Shown here: positions 43,904-53,128 of the stretch, one piece after another
Layout: the number at the start of each line of letters is the position of its first letter
Numbering within the stretch: the first letter of the stretch is position 1
Assembly (NCBI RefSeq): GCF_037153985.1
Contig: NZ_JBBAYI010000013.1
Coordinates: 1 to 64,000, forward strand
Direction of reading: 5' to 3'
From: Emticicia sp037153985
GTDB taxonomy: Bacteria; Bacteroidota; Bacteroidia; Cytophagales; Spirosomataceae
Length of the DNA stretch: 64,000 bases
The notes under the pieces: model-generated
What the model was told of the DNA's origin: nothing
Databases searched by the model: none
What the model saw: the letters and a program-made list of their open reading frames with translations, nothing else
Position numbers and translations under genes: made by a program

Positions 43904-44215
43904 ATGAATAGTTTATTTAAAGCGTTAAACGACTCTACTCGCCGGGAAATACTGGAAATGTTGAAAGATGGGGATATGACCGCAGGTGATATTGCTGACC
44001 GCTTCGACATGACCAAACCTAGTATTTCGCATCATCTGGACTTGCTCAGACAAGCCGACCTTGTGGCTTCTGTAAAAAAAGGGCAGTTTATTTATTACTC
44101 TCTTAACATGACTGTCATGGACGAAATTCTGGCGTGGTTTATTCAGTTTAAGCCTACTCCGGCCGAAAAACCAAGAATTCGTCTGCAAGTTAACCCGAAA
44201 ACAATAACTGAGTAA
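43904..44215 (+). CDS. ArsR-family repressor, SdpR-like
   Basis: 103 residues from ATG 43904. A winged helix contains STRREILEMLKDG and MTKPSISHHLDLLRQADLV, and a basic wing KKGQFIYYSLN. There are no ArsR metal Cys motifs. Longer upstream frames to 43754 are not conserved-looking. It precedes an SdpI-like membrane gene by 26 bases, the same arrangement as Bacillus sdpR-sdpI, in which SdpR represses the pair until the membrane partner titrates it. Confidence 0.87.
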   Translation: MNSLFKALNDSTRREILEMLKDGDMTAGDIADRFDMTKPSISHHLDLLRQADLVASVKKGQFIYYSLNMTVMDEILAWFIQFKPTPAEKPRIRLQVNPKTITE

Positions 44216-44241
44216 AAGCAACTATTAACCAGTTGACTATC

Positions 44242-44856
44242 ATGAAACGTAAAGTGTTATTCGAAATGCTCATTATCGGCATTGTATTAGCACCGTTTAT
44301 CTATTTGCTTATCAGTTGGAATCCTGACGTGATAGCTGTGCAGAGCCGTAGTGTTTTATTATACGCAATATCAGCAGTATTTTTCTACTTTTTGCCTTTG
44401 GTCATGCAATACCTTGACAGCCAGAAACCTAATGCCGATTTTCTGATTCGTAGTGATAAACGTATTCGTATCATCTGGTCGTCCTACTTATCGGCTCTTG
44501 GTTTTATTTTATTTTACTATATTCTGCATTATTCTGAAGGTGAGAGTATTCCACCTCGCTACTTAGGTGTAGCTTTATCGTTATTTTTATTTGCGAGCGG
44601 CAATTTTCAGTCAAATCTGCATCCGTCAAGTGCTTTTGCTGGTAACAACTGGTTTTCAAAAGGCTTTCAGGAAAAAAGCTACCGACAGTTACAGCGTTTT
44701 AGCGCACGTTTGTTCTTCTGGGTAGGTATCGCTGGCACTATATTTTTTTTATGCTTCACCGAAAGCCGCCTTGTTTCATGGGGGTTGATATTTATTGGCG
44801 CGGTTATCTTCTATGGCATCATTATCCGGTTAATCCGCAATGTTGTAGCTAAATAA
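44242..44856 (+). CDS. SdpI-like integral membrane protein
   Basis: 204 residues from ATG 44242 with about six transmembrane helices. Features include LGVALSLFLFASGNFQSNLHPSS and an NNWF(S)KGFQEKSYRQLQR loop, reminiscent of the SdpI/YhfL signature (GN-w, t-s-w). In Bacillus, SdpI gives immunity to the SdpC toxin and senses it. No toxin-like gene is nearby. A same-strand TTG at 44233 would add three residues only. Confidence 0.8.
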   Translation: MKRKVLFEMLIIGIVLAPFIYLLISWNPDVIAVQSRSVLLYAISAVFFYFLPLVMQYLDSQKPNADFLIRSDKRIRIIWSSYLSALGFILFYYILHYSEGESIPPRYLGVALSLFLFASGNFQSNLHPSSAFAGNNWFSKGFQEKSYRQLQRFSARLFFWVGIAGTIFFLCFTESRLVSWGLIFIGAVIFYGIIIRLIRNVVAK

Positions 44857-44857
44857 G

Positions 44858-45724
44858 CTAAGCTGGATAAACCTCCTGATAAAGTTTAATAGTTTCAACA
44901 GCTTCTTTTACATCGTGTACCCGCAAAATATTTGCTCCATTCATGAGGGCTACCATATTAAGTGCGGTTGTTCCGTTAAGGGCTTCGTCGGCAGTAATAC
45001 CAAGAGTACGCCAAATCATTGATTTTCGAGAAATACCTACCAGAAGTGGCAGTTCAAGCACCTGAAAAGCACTCAGGTTACGCATCAGTTCAAAGCCCTG
45101 TTTCGGGTTTTTCGCAAACCCAAAACCCGGGTCAATGAGTATATCTTTCACACCTGCCTGTTGTAGTCTGAAAACCTTACTTTGTAATTCGCTGATAATA
45201 TCTACCGGTAGGTTGTTATATTGGTTCAGAGAAGTCATGGTTTCGGGAGTTCCTCTGCTATGCATTAAAACATAAGGTACTTCTAAAGCTGCAACTACCT
45301 GAAACATATTTTGGTCCAGATTCCCTCCGGCTATATCATTTACAATACCTGCTCCTGCTTTAACTGCTGCTTGCGCTACTTCGCTCCGAAAAGTATCTAT
45401 CGATATAATAGTTTCAGGAAAATGCTTTGTAATAGCTTCTATGACAGGTAATATGCGGTCGTTTTCTTCAGCAACACTGACCTGCGCGGCGTGAGGTCTG
45501 GTTGAATAACCTCCTACATCAATAAAAGTGGCTCCCTCGGTGAGCATCTTTCCTACGGTATCTGTTACTTGTGGGATGTTGCTCATGAAACGGCTTCCTT
45601 CAAAAAAAGAGTCAGGGGTGATGTTCAGAATCCCCATTACAGTAGGGTCTGACAAATCGACCAGTTTTCCGTTTCTGAGCTTGAGTTGGCAGTTTTTTTT
45701 TGTATGCTTTAAATTAGCTGGCAT
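44858..45724 (-). CDS. folP: Dihydropteroate synthase
   Basis: 288 residues; condenses the pterin pyrophosphate with p-aminobenzoate in folate synthesis and is the target of sulfonamides. GILNITPDSFFEGS is the N-terminal signature, with DVGGYSTRP, SIDTFRSEVA, NDIAGG, DPGFGFAKN and ISRKSMI in order. It is divergent from the DUF1599 gene, an arrangement I recall from other Bacteroidota. Confidence 0.96.
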   Translation of the reverse strand: MPANLKHTKKNCQLKLRNGKLVDLSDPTVMGILNITPDSFFEGSRFMSNIPQVTDTVGKMLTEGATFIDVGGYSTRPHAAQVSVAEENDRILPVIEAITKHFPETIISIDTFRSEVAQAAVKAGAGIVNDIAGGNLDQNMFQVVAALEVPYVLMHSRGTPETMTSLNQYNNLPVDIISELQSKVFRLQQAGVKDILIDPGFGFAKNPKQGFELMRNLSAFQVLELPLLVGISRKSMIWRTLGITADEALNGTTALNMVALMNGANILRVHDVKEAVETIKLYQEVYPA

Positions 45725-45755
45725 TTGCTTATGGTGTCGAAGTTTTATAGTTTTG
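45724..45755 (+). promoter_or_regulatory. Promoter of the DUF1599 gene
   Basis: TTTG at 45724-45727, a 20-base spacer and TAGTTTTG at 45748-45755: an essentially perfect Bacteroidota promoter. It overlaps the folP start on the other strand. Confidence 0.65.
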
Positions 45756-45813
45756 CAATAATAGATGTTATTATTTACAATTCCTTAATTTTATCCCGTT
45801 CGGGAATGCGTGC

Positions 45814-46365
45814 ATGAACCAAACCGAAATCGAATATCGACACATCATAAAAATTTGTCAAGACCTTTTTGAGAAAAAGAATAAAGACTATGGAACTTCG
45901 TGGAGAATCCTTCGGCTTCCTAGTATAACCGACCAGATTTTTATTAAGGCGCAACGCATCAGAACTATTCAGGAAAAAGGTTTCAGCAAGGTAGATGAAG
46001 GAGAAGTGCCCGAGTTTATTGGCATTATAAACTATTGTATAATGGCACTTATTCAGCAAAAACTTACTGATAGTACCAGCATTGAGATTCCTTTTAACGA
46101 ACTTCATGAGTTATATAATCAGGAAATAGACGAAGTAATTGAGTTACTTTTTAATAAAAACCACGATTACGGCGAAGCATGGCGCGATATGCGTGTAAGC
46201 TCCATGACCGACATTATACTCATGAAGCTATTCAGAATTAAACAAATAGAAGACAATCAGGGCAAAACCATTGTTTCAGAAGGTATAAAATCGGGGTATC
46301 AGGATATTATTAATTATGCTGTTTTTTGTTTAATCAAACTCGGCCAAGCCCAGTCGCAACAATAA
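45814..46365 (+). CDS. DUF1599 protein with tandem repeat
   Basis: 183 residues made of two similar helical halves. Each holds a K(N)KDYG-type motif and a following basic helix: FEKKNKDYGTSWRILRLPSI in the first, FNKNHDYGEAWRDMRVSSM in the second. DUF1599 is grouped with nucleotide-modification-associated and all-alpha NTP-hydrolase-like proteins, but no activity is established. It is preceded by a good promoter and followed by the DoxX-like gene. Confidence 0.9.
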   Translation: MNQTEIEYRHIIKICQDLFEKKNKDYGTSWRILRLPSITDQIFIKAQRIRTIQEKGFSKVDEGEVPEFIGIINYCIMALIQQKLTDSTSIEIPFNELHELYNQEIDEVIELLFNKNHDYGEAWRDMRVSSMTDIILMKLFRIKQIEDNQGKTIVSEGIKSGYQDIINYAVFCLIKLGQAQSQQ

Positions 46366-46411
46366 ATTAACACTTAACAAGTGGTTAACATCTAATCTTT
46401 TGAGTTGAATA

Positions 46412-46419
46412 TATATTTG
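46412..46419 (+). promoter_or_regulatory. Candidate -7 element before the DoxX-like gene
   Basis: TATATTTG, 38 bases before the ATG at 46458. No convincing -33 at normal spacing. Confidence 0.35.
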
Positions 46420-46457
46420 TAGAGTTTTCGCTCAATCAAACATTACCTTATTCTTTT

Positions 46458-47567
46458 ATGAAAATATTTGCACAAATTGCGCGCATCGTTGTAGGTGTTA
46501 TATTTATTTTTTCCGGTTTTGTTAAAGTAGTTGACCCCGTTGGTACAGGTATCAAACTGGAAGAATATTTCGAGGTTTTCTCTCAGGATATTCCTGCCTT
46601 GCAAGGTTTCTTCATGTTTTTTGCGCATAATTCGCTTACTTTATCGCTTATCTTCTGTGCGTTAGAGGTTATTCTTGGAGTAGCCACGTTGCTTTCTTAC
46701 CGCATGAAAATTACCTCATGGCTATTGTTAGGCATTATTGTATTTTTCACATTTCTGACTTTCTATTCGGCTTATTTTAATAAGGTAACTGATTGTGGCT
46801 GTTTTGGCGACTTCCTGAAACTAAAGCCGTGGACATCGTTCGAGAAAGATATTTTTCTGACGGTATTCATTCTGATAATTTTTGCTTATCGCCATAAATA
46901 CAAAGATTCAAATCTCCATGCCGTAATGGCCCTCACTACATTGGTTTCTTTTGGCATTGGCATTTATGCTATTCGTTATTTGCCGCCTATCGATTTCTTA
47001 CCTTATGCAGTGGGCAAAAGTATCCCTGACCAGATGAAACCTACTGGTATTAAGCCCATTCTGGAATATACTTTCCTGAATAAGAAAACAAAACAAGAGG
47101 TAATCTCAAACGAATTTCTGATGGATACTACCACCTATAAGTATGTATCGTCGGTTACGTTGAATGAAGATAAAATAAAACCAAAAATTACTGATTATTT
47201 TATTAACGACCCTCAGGGAAACATTTATACCGACTCGTCGTTTATTGGCAATAAATTATTGTTCATTTTTAAAGACATCAAAGATATTGATGCCGACCAA
47301 TTGGCAGCCATTAAAACATTGGATAAAAGCATTGAAGGTACTAACATACAATCAATGGTACTGACTTCGGCTATTCAGACTGAATTTGAGAAGTTCCGTC
47401 AGGAAAATGGCCTTACTATTCCTTATTTTGCGGCTGATGCCACTGTATTAAAAACAATGGCTCGAACAAATCCATGTGTGATTTTGTTACAAAATGGTGT
47501 AGTAAAAGGTAAATGGGGGAATCATAGTATTCCTGATAAAGAAGAAATAACTAATCAATTAAAATAA
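46458..47567 (+). CDS. DoxX/MauE-like redox membrane protein (BT_3928 type)
   Basis: 369 residues. The first 180 hold four or five transmembrane helices with the DoxX/MauE pattern and a CGCFGDF motif (two Cys after helix 3) that fits thiol redox work. The C-terminal part has a thioredoxin-like strand/helix pattern (KLLFIFKDI, NPCVILLQNG) but no CxxC. In other Bacteroidota this gene also follows DUF1599. Its substrate is unknown. Confidence 0.85.
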   Translation: MKIFAQIARIVVGVIFIFSGFVKVVDPVGTGIKLEEYFEVFSQDIPALQGFFMFFAHNSLTLSLIFCALEVILGVATLLSYRMKITSWLLLGIIVFFTFLTFYSAYFNKVTDCGCFGDFLKLKPWTSFEKDIFLTVFILIIFAYRHKYKDSNLHAVMALTTLVSFGIGIYAIRYLPPIDFLPYAVGKSIPDQMKPTGIKPILEYTFLNKKTKQEVISNEFLMDTTTYKYVSSVTLNEDKIKPKITDYFINDPQGNIYTDSSFIGNKLLFIFKDIKDIDADQLAAIKTLDKSIEGTNIQSMVLTSAIQTEFEKFRQENGLTIPYFAADATVLKTMARTNPCVILLQNGVVKGKWGNHSIPDKEEITNQLK

Positions 47568-47588
47568 AAATACGCTTATACTGACAGA

Positions 47589-48113
47589 ATGACTACGAAT
47601 ATTTTTCTGGTTGGCATGCCCTCTTCTGGTAAAAGTACCCTTGGCAGGCAATTAGCCAAAAGTTTAGGATATGAATTTATAGACTTAGACGCTCGGATTG
47701 AAACTGCAGAAGGAAAAAAGATTTCAGAGATATTTGCCCTAAATGGTGAGGAGTATTTTCGGAAAATTGAAAACCAACAATTGAAAAAAATACAAAAGGA
47801 TATGCGCCTTGTAGTGGCTACGGGTGGTGGTGTACCTTGCTTTCTGGATGGCTTAGAATACATCAAAGCCAATGGTATCAGTATTTTTCTGGATGTAAAG
47901 CCCGATAGACTTCTGGAAAGAATGCAGGTATCGAAGAAAAACGAACGCCCGCTTTATGACCTCGAAAATAAAGACTTGTTGAGTGTTCTGACTGAGAAGT
48001 ATAACGAACGCCTGCCATTCTACACTCAAGCAGATATTACCATTGAAGGAGATACAGACCCTAATGCCATTTTATGGATAATTGAGGCCGAATTTGCGAA
48101 GAAAATTCATTAA
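47589..48113 (+). CDS. aroK: Shikimate kinase
   Basis: 174 residues. The P-loop is GMPSSGKSTLGRQL, shikimate binding uses DLDARIE and the EYFRKIE segment, and ATGGGVPC is the Walker B-like motif. It makes shikimate-3-phosphate for AroA. It lies 21 bases after the DoxX-like gene and ends in a terminator. Confidence 0.95.
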   Translation: MTTNIFLVGMPSSGKSTLGRQLAKSLGYEFIDLDARIETAEGKKISEIFALNGEEYFRKIENQQLKKIQKDMRLVVATGGGVPCFLDGLEYIKANGISIFLDVKPDRLLERMQVSKKNERPLYDLENKDLLSVLTEKYNERLPFYTQADITIEGDTDPNAILWIIEAEFAKKIH

Positions 48114-48116
48114 AAA

Positions 48117-48152
48117 AGAAATGACAACTTCCAAAGAGTTGTCATTTCTGTA
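48117..48152 (+). terminator. Intrinsic terminator after aroK
   Basis: A perfect 13-bp stem (48117-48129 with 48137-48149) and a 7-base loop between convergent genes. The T tail is weak. Confidence 0.75.
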
Positions 48153-48189
48153 TTTATCTGTATTTCATTAGTTATAATAAAACTCCTTA

Positions 48190-49722
48190 TCAGAAGAATG
48201 TTCCGACCGATACCACAAAGTTTGTGGCTTTGCTGGTTAGGCTGGCAGAACCATAGTTCTGAGCATTACTTAATTGATAAGGCGTATAAGCACCTTTAAA
48301 CTGGTTAAATACCCCTGCCAAATCGATAAAAAACTTACCTGAACGATACCCTAACCCACCCGTGAAAAGCATCTGTGAGCGATTGAGGTTATCAAGTTTT
48401 TGTTTGTATGGGTCAGGCATATATTTAGCACCTGCTCTGACACGGATATTCTGGATGCGGTATTCTGCCCCTACTTTTACATTTACTACATCATTATAGG
48501 CCGACTGAATACCTCTTTTCTGTGAATCACTCCATGCTTTATCCTGTGAGTCTTTTACACCCATTCCTCTGTATCCTATATATTCGGCATCGGCTGTAAT
48601 AAAACCTGCTTTATTAGGGAAGAAAAACGTAGCTCCACCACTTGCTTTCAGGGGTGTAGCCAACGAGTAAGTGTAGCTATTCTCATCAGTAGAAACACTT
48701 GTTACAGCCGAAGACGGAATAACACCATTACCCGATTTAGGTGATATAGTTATATTGGAGTTATAGATTTCATTGACACTAATCCATGAAGGTGTTGTAA
48801 CACTAGCACCCAAACTGACGTTTTCAGTAGCTTTGTAAATAGTACCTAACGAGAAGTTTACGCCTGTACCACGTACATAAAGGTTTTCTGAATAATCGAA
48901 ACCATTAAAAATAACGCCGCTAGGGAATGTCTCGCTATGGGTAGTTACATTTTCATAATTTAACCGAACAAAACCAATACCTAAACCAATGTATGTTTTG
49001 TCGTCGAAATTAATACCATAACCCAAATTCCATTGGCTGGTTGAGCCTGTGTTGGAAATATCACCTGTTTGTTCTACCGGTAACGAAGGTTCCAGTTTGC
49101 GATATGGTGCGCCACTTCCCGAAACTGGGTCAATCAGATATGCCTGATAGTACATTGCCTCTGAGCTTGAAGCATACCCTGAATTCGGGTCATATTCGTT
49201 GTCGAGCGTACCAGAATCGGCTCCACGGCGTGTAGCTTTTTCGGCAAAATAATCCATCATCGAGCTACGTTGGTTTAAGCCTTTGTAGCGGAAGTCGGTC
49301 AGGAAGTTATTCTGTTTTGAATATGTAATAGCAAATGCCGAACGTTTTTTTCTTGTTCCTACACCCCCGTTACTGATAATCAGCCCCAACTGCCCAATGC
49401 TTGCATTAGAAGTATTTTTATTAAAGGCAGAACCCGCATAGACAGACCCTACATTAATTGAGTTGAATACAGGTGTAATGCTTAGCTCAGAACGATTATA
49501 AAAGCCTAGCCCAGCAGGGTTTGTGTAGTTATTAGTAGCATCAGCACCTAACGAAACGTAGCCTCCGCCTAACCCTTGCATACGGGCGGAGCCTGTAATT
49601 TTCGACTCTGAGAATTTGAAGGCATCTTCACCATAAAAGTGTCCGCCTAAACTCAACTGTGCTTTAGCTCCGATTCCTCCCATTAGCAGAGAAGTTGTAA
49701 TCAGAATGCGTGAGATTTTCAT
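48190..49722 (-). CDS. Outer-membrane protein of the OmpP1/FadL/TodX type
   Basis: 510 residues with signal peptide (ending IGAKAQ). The N-terminal pattern MQGLGGGYVSLGADATNNYTNPAGLGF is split here by sense: it holds the GGxxS..ADA..NPAGL hallmark of FadL-like hydrophobic-substrate channels. The rest is a beta-barrel. It lies about 240 bases after the low-complexity lipoprotein gene on the same strand, with a hairpin between them. Confidence 0.85.
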   Translation of the reverse strand: MKISRILITTSLLMGGIGAKAQLSLGGHFYGEDAFKFSESKITGSARMQGLGGGYVSLGADATNNYTNPAGLGFYNRSELSITPVFNSINVGSVYAGSAFNKNTSNASIGQLGLIISNGGVGTRKKRSAFAITYSKQNNFLTDFRYKGLNQRSSMMDYFAEKATRRGADSGTLDNEYDPNSGYASSSEAMYYQAYLIDPVSGSGAPYRKLEPSLPVEQTGDISNTGSTSQWNLGYGINFDDKTYIGLGIGFVRLNYENVTTHSETFPSGVIFNGFDYSENLYVRGTGVNFSLGTIYKATENVSLGASVTTPSWISVNEIYNSNITISPKSGNGVIPSSAVTSVSTDENSYTYSLATPLKASGGATFFFPNKAGFITADAEYIGYRGMGVKDSQDKAWSDSQKRGIQSAYNDVVNVKVGAEYRIQNIRVRAGAKYMPDPYKQKLDNLNRSQMLFTGGLGYRSGKFFIDLAGVFNQFKGAYTPYQLSNAQNYGSASLTSKATNFVVSVGTFF

Positions 49723-49835
49723 TTTATTATAAAACTTTATGATTGAAGAATTGAAACCGGTTTAATATTCCGAGTAGTTGTTTAATCATTCTTCTATATT
49801 AAGGGTACAATTACCAAAGCGTTTCTTTTAATAGA

Positions 49836-49870
49836 AAACCTCGCCAAACAGTTATGATTCAGCGAGGTTT
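49836..49870 (-). terminator. Hairpin after the low-complexity gene
   Basis: AAACCTCGC (49836-49844) pairs with GCGAGGTTT (49862-49870), loop of 17. On the minus strand a short T-rich stretch follows. Confidence 0.55.
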
Positions 49871-49965
49871 CTGAATATTTGCATTAATTATTATAACGTT
49901 TTAACGTTTACTCCTGAGAGCTTAACAAGCAAATAGCATTAATTGTTTAGTGGGGTCAGATATTA

Positions 49966-51228
49966 TTATCTTGGACCACGGCTTCCGCCGCCACCTCCAC
50001 CGCCTCCGCGTGAGCCACCACCAACGCTACCACCTGAGCTTGAGCTACGGCTACTGCTTCCGCTACTCCAGCTTGAGTTTGATGAAGAACCTCTTGACCA
50101 GCTATCTGAACTTCTTGAAGAGCTACCGCTTCCGTTTGACCATGTATTGCCCGAACGAGAAGAGTTTCCTGTTGAAGGACGGCTGTAATCATAAGTTCTT
50201 GTGCCACTGCTGCTACCACTACCGCTATCATAACCACCATTTCTGCGTGGGCGAGCATAGTAGGCATCGTTGCTTGAGCTAGAACGCGAGGTGTTGCGGC
50301 TGTCGCTGAACGATGAGTTGTCAGAACCATTTCTTCTTGGTGCAGCATAGTAGCCGTCATTACCTGAGTAAGATCTGCTACTTGCGCCTGTATAAGTTCT
50401 GGCGTTACCGTCAGCACGGCGGCCACCATCGTTAGTTCTGATAGCAGTGTTATTAAAGCGGTCGTTATAGAAAGCCGATCCTCTACCTCCATCACGTGGG
50501 CCATAAGTACGGTTTTTAGCAGCACCAGTTACGCCCGATGTTACGTTGTAGGCATAACCAGGGTATCCGTAGTAACCAGGGTAGTAGCCGCCATAATAAG
50601 CATCATAAGGGCTATACCATGAGTTATAGAATGAATATGGGCTATACCACGGGCTGTAAAAAGAACTGTAATAAGGGCTATAAAAACCATTACCCCAGAA
50701 AGGGTCATACAAACCACCATAACCAAAACGAGAGCCATAACCGAAACCAAGGCCAAGACCCATGCTAAAAGTTGAGTAACCACCCCAACTGCCAAATGAG
50801 TTATACCCAAACGGAGAGTAATAACCAAAACGGCTGAATGGGCTGGCCCAACCTACTGGCTGGCTCCAGGCGTAATCGTTCCAACCTGATTGATAGCCAT
50901 CAGAGAACCCCGATGAATACCCTGGTTGTGATGAATAAGAACGTTGAACTTTACGTGAGTTCACATAGTTTTCATCGTAATACTCATCTGTACCTTGTGT
51001 TTGCACCGAAGAATCATCTCTCTGATAACGTAAGTTATCTTCATAATCAGGGTTCTGATAAATATTCGAAGATTGCGTAGATGTCTTGTAAGTTACCTGT
51101 GGAGCATCTTTTGAAGAGCCGTAAAGGTCATCGTAGTCTCCTTTCGTGGCAACTTGTTTCGGACTACAACCCCAAGTACCCAAAAGCACTGCAACCGACA
51201 GGTACCTGAAAGATTTGAAAGTAACCAT
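49966..51228 (-). CDS. Tyr/Gly/Ser-rich low-complexity lipoprotein
   Basis: 420 residues. A signal sequence with lipobox (TWGC, Cys21) is followed by an acidic, Gln/Tyr/Ser-rich region. A central block of about 100 residues is mostly Tyr, Ser, Pro and Gly in short SPYY/SPW/GYY units. The C-terminal half is Ser/Arg/Gly-rich with two near copies of an Asp-x-Tyr-Tyr-Ala-x-Pro-Arg-Arg-Asn-Gly unit, and the end is poly-Ser then poly-Gly. No enzymatic domain is seen. It resembles adhesive or phase-separating low-complexity proteins. The start and lipobox make the frame convincing; long frames on the other phases are compositional shadows. Confidence 0.8.
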   Translation of the reverse strand: MVTFKSFRYLSVAVLLGTWGCSPKQVATKGDYDDLYGSSKDAPQVTYKTSTQSSNIYQNPDYEDNLRYQRDDSSVQTQGTDEYYDENYVNSRKVQRSYSSQPGYSSGFSDGYQSGWNDYAWSQPVGWASPFSRFGYYSPFGYNSFGSWGGYSTFSMGLGLGFGYGSRFGYGGLYDPFWGNGFYSPYYSSFYSPWYSPYSFYNSWYSPYDAYYGGYYPGYYGYPGYAYNVTSGVTGAAKNRTYGPRDGGRGSAFYNDRFNNTAIRTNDGGRRADGNARTYTGASSRSYSGNDGYYAAPRRNGSDNSSFSDSRNTSRSSSSNDAYYARPRRNGGYDSGSGSSSGTRTYDYSRPSTGNSSRSGNTWSNGSGSSSRSSDSWSRGSSSNSSWSSGSSSRSSSSGGSVGGGSRGGGGGGGGSRGPR

Positions 51229-51429
51229 TTTATCTTTGAATTAATTGTGAACTAAAAATAAACTTCTTCTATGTGAATGATGCAAGAGGGCTGAAAAAGG
51301 TTGTATGGCTTACGAAAAAAATTAACAAAATTTTTACAGGCACCTGTTTACATCTTATTTTTTGTTTGTTCTGACTTTCTGCTACCGAAAAGTAACGTAA
51401 TTATCTGTGACAAACTTAATATAAAAACT

Positions 51430-51437
51430 TATCTTTG
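51430..51437 (+). promoter_or_regulatory. Candidate -7 element of proS
   Basis: TATCTTTG, about 120 bases before the proS ATG, so the leader would be long (near 115 bases). No T-box-like structure is evident. Confidence 0.4.
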
Positions 51438-51559
51438 CAAGCCAATCTGGATGAAACTTTAATTAAAATTAGCCAAGATTGTGCTTTTCATAGATATTAA
51501 CGAAAAATCTACTTATTAGATTCATTACAAGTTATAAAGTTTAATTTTTAACAATAATT

Positions 51560-53035
51560 ATGAGTAAAGGTCTTCCAAAACGTAGCGAGAATTATTCGGA
51601 GTGGTACAACGAATTAGTTAAAAGAGCCGATCTGGCTGAAAATTCAGCGGTAAGAGGATGTATGGTTATTAAACCTTACGGGTTTTCAATCTGGGAAAAA
51701 ATGCAACGTGCTTTAGACGATATGTTTAAAGAAACAGGGCATACAAACGCGTATTTCCCGCTTTTTGTACCCAAAAGCCTGTTTGAAGCGGAAGAGAAAA
51801 ATGCCGAAGGATTTGCCAAAGAATGTGCCGTAGTAACACACTATCGCCTGAAAACTAATCCGGACAAACCCGGTTCGCTTATGGTTGACCCCGAAGCTAA
51901 ACTGGAGGAAGAACTTGTGGTAAGACCAACCAGCGAAGCAATTATCTGGAACACCTATAAAAACTGGATACAATCTTACAGAGATTTACCTATTCTGATA
52001 AATCAATGGGCTAACGTGGTTCGTTGGGAGATGCGTACACGTATGTTTTTACGTACGGCCGAATTTCTATGGCAGGAAGGCCACACAGCACATGCCACCA
52101 GTGAGGAAGCAATGGCCGAAACCAAGCAAATGCTTGATGTATATGCCACTTTTGCAGAAGAGTTCATGGCTGTACCAGTTGTAAAAGGGTTTAAATCGGC
52201 TAACGAGCGTTTTGCCGGAGCCGAAGAAACTATGTGTATTGAAGCCATGATGCAAGATGGTAAAGCATTGCAGGCTGGTACTTCGCATTTTCTGGGACAA
52301 AACTTTGCCAAAGCATTTGATGTAAAATTTCAGTCGAAAGAAGGTAAACTCGAACACGTTTGGGGTACTTCATGGGGTGTAAGTACCCGTTTGATGGGGG
52401 CTTTAATTATGGCTCATTCGGACGACAACGGCCTTGTATTGCCACCTAAGCTAGCCCCTATTCATGTAGTAATTGTACCTATCCATAAAGGCGAAGAAGA
52501 GTTAGCTACTATCACTGAAACCATCAAGCCTATTATTAAAGAGCTAAAATCGTATGGTATCAGTGTAAAATTTGATGATAGTGATGCCAATCGCCCGGGC
52601 TGGAAATTTGCGGAATACGAATTGAAAGGTGTGCCAGTGCGTATGGCTATTGGAATGAGAGACCTGCAAAATGGTGTGATTGAAGTGGCCCGCCGAGATA
52701 CCTTGAGTAAAGAAACCCGCCCACTCGAAGGCATTGCCCAATACGTAAAAGATTTACTCGAAGAAATCCAGACAAACATTTACCAGAAAGCACTGAATTT
52801 CAGAAAAGAAAACTCCATTGAGGTAAATACATGGGCTGAATTTGAAGAACAAATCGAGAAAGGTGGTTTCTTATACTGCCATTGGGATGGTACTTCTGAA
52901 ACAGAAGAGAAAATAAAAGAATTAACGAAAGCAACTATCCGGTGTATCCCTCTGGATGCCAAGGAAGAAGAAGGCAAATGTATCCTGACAGGTAAGCCAT
53001 CAACCAAACGAGTAGTTTTTGCGCGGGCCTATTAA
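51560..53035 (+). CDS. proS: Prolyl-tRNA synthetase, archaeal/eukaryotic-type (ProS type 3)
   Basis: 491 residues; charges tRNA-Pro. The class II motif 2 and 3 regions are RPTSEAIIW with MRTRMFLRTAEFLWQEGHT and GTSWGVSTRLMGAL. The C-terminal domain contains the anticodon-binding part and the extra zinc-like end (ending FARAY). The length and the absence of an insertion editing domain fit the short archaeal-type enzyme common in Bacteroidota. Confidence 0.96.
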   Translation: MSKGLPKRSENYSEWYNELVKRADLAENSAVRGCMVIKPYGFSIWEKMQRALDDMFKETGHTNAYFPLFVPKSLFEAEEKNAEGFAKECAVVTHYRLKTNPDKPGSLMVDPEAKLEEELVVRPTSEAIIWNTYKNWIQSYRDLPILINQWANVVRWEMRTRMFLRTAEFLWQEGHTAHATSEEAMAETKQMLDVYATFAEEFMAVPVVKGFKSANERFAGAEETMCIEAMMQDGKALQAGTSHFLGQNFAKAFDVKFQSKEGKLEHVWGTSWGVSTRLMGALIMAHSDDNGLVLPPKLAPIHVVIVPIHKGEEELATITETIKPIIKELKSYGISVKFDDSDANRPGWKFAEYELKGVPVRMAIGMRDLQNGVIEVARRDTLSKETRPLEGIAQYVKDLLEEIQTNIYQKALNFRKENSIEVNTWAEFEEQIEKGGFLYCHWDGTSETEEKIKELTKATIRCIPLDAKEEEGKCILTGKPSTKRVVFARAY

Positions 53036-53072
53036 TACAGGGCTTTGTTGTTGCTTTAACAGCATTCATTTA

Positions 53073-53111
53073 ATAACAATACCACAGAGAAACCTTCTGT
53101 GGTATTGTTAT
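53073..53111. terminator. Bidirectional terminator after proS
   Basis: A perfect 16-bp stem (53073-53088 with 53096-53111) and a 7-base loop, between the convergent proS and DUF1003 genes. It is AT-rich and lacks a clean T-run on either side. Confidence 0.75.
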
Positions 53112-53128
53112 ATATAATGTAGCCGGTT

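Noticed and set aside
49956..50828. Long alternate-frame open frames opposite or within the low-complexity gene
   Set aside because: They arise from the skewed codon composition of the Ser/Gly/Arg tracts and lack signal peptides or start context. Only the lipobox-bearing frame is supported.
51430..51560. T-box or riboswitch before proS
   Set aside because: The leader has only weak pairing, and no T-box consensus or terminator/antiterminator pair is visible. T-boxes are not expected in Bacteroidota.
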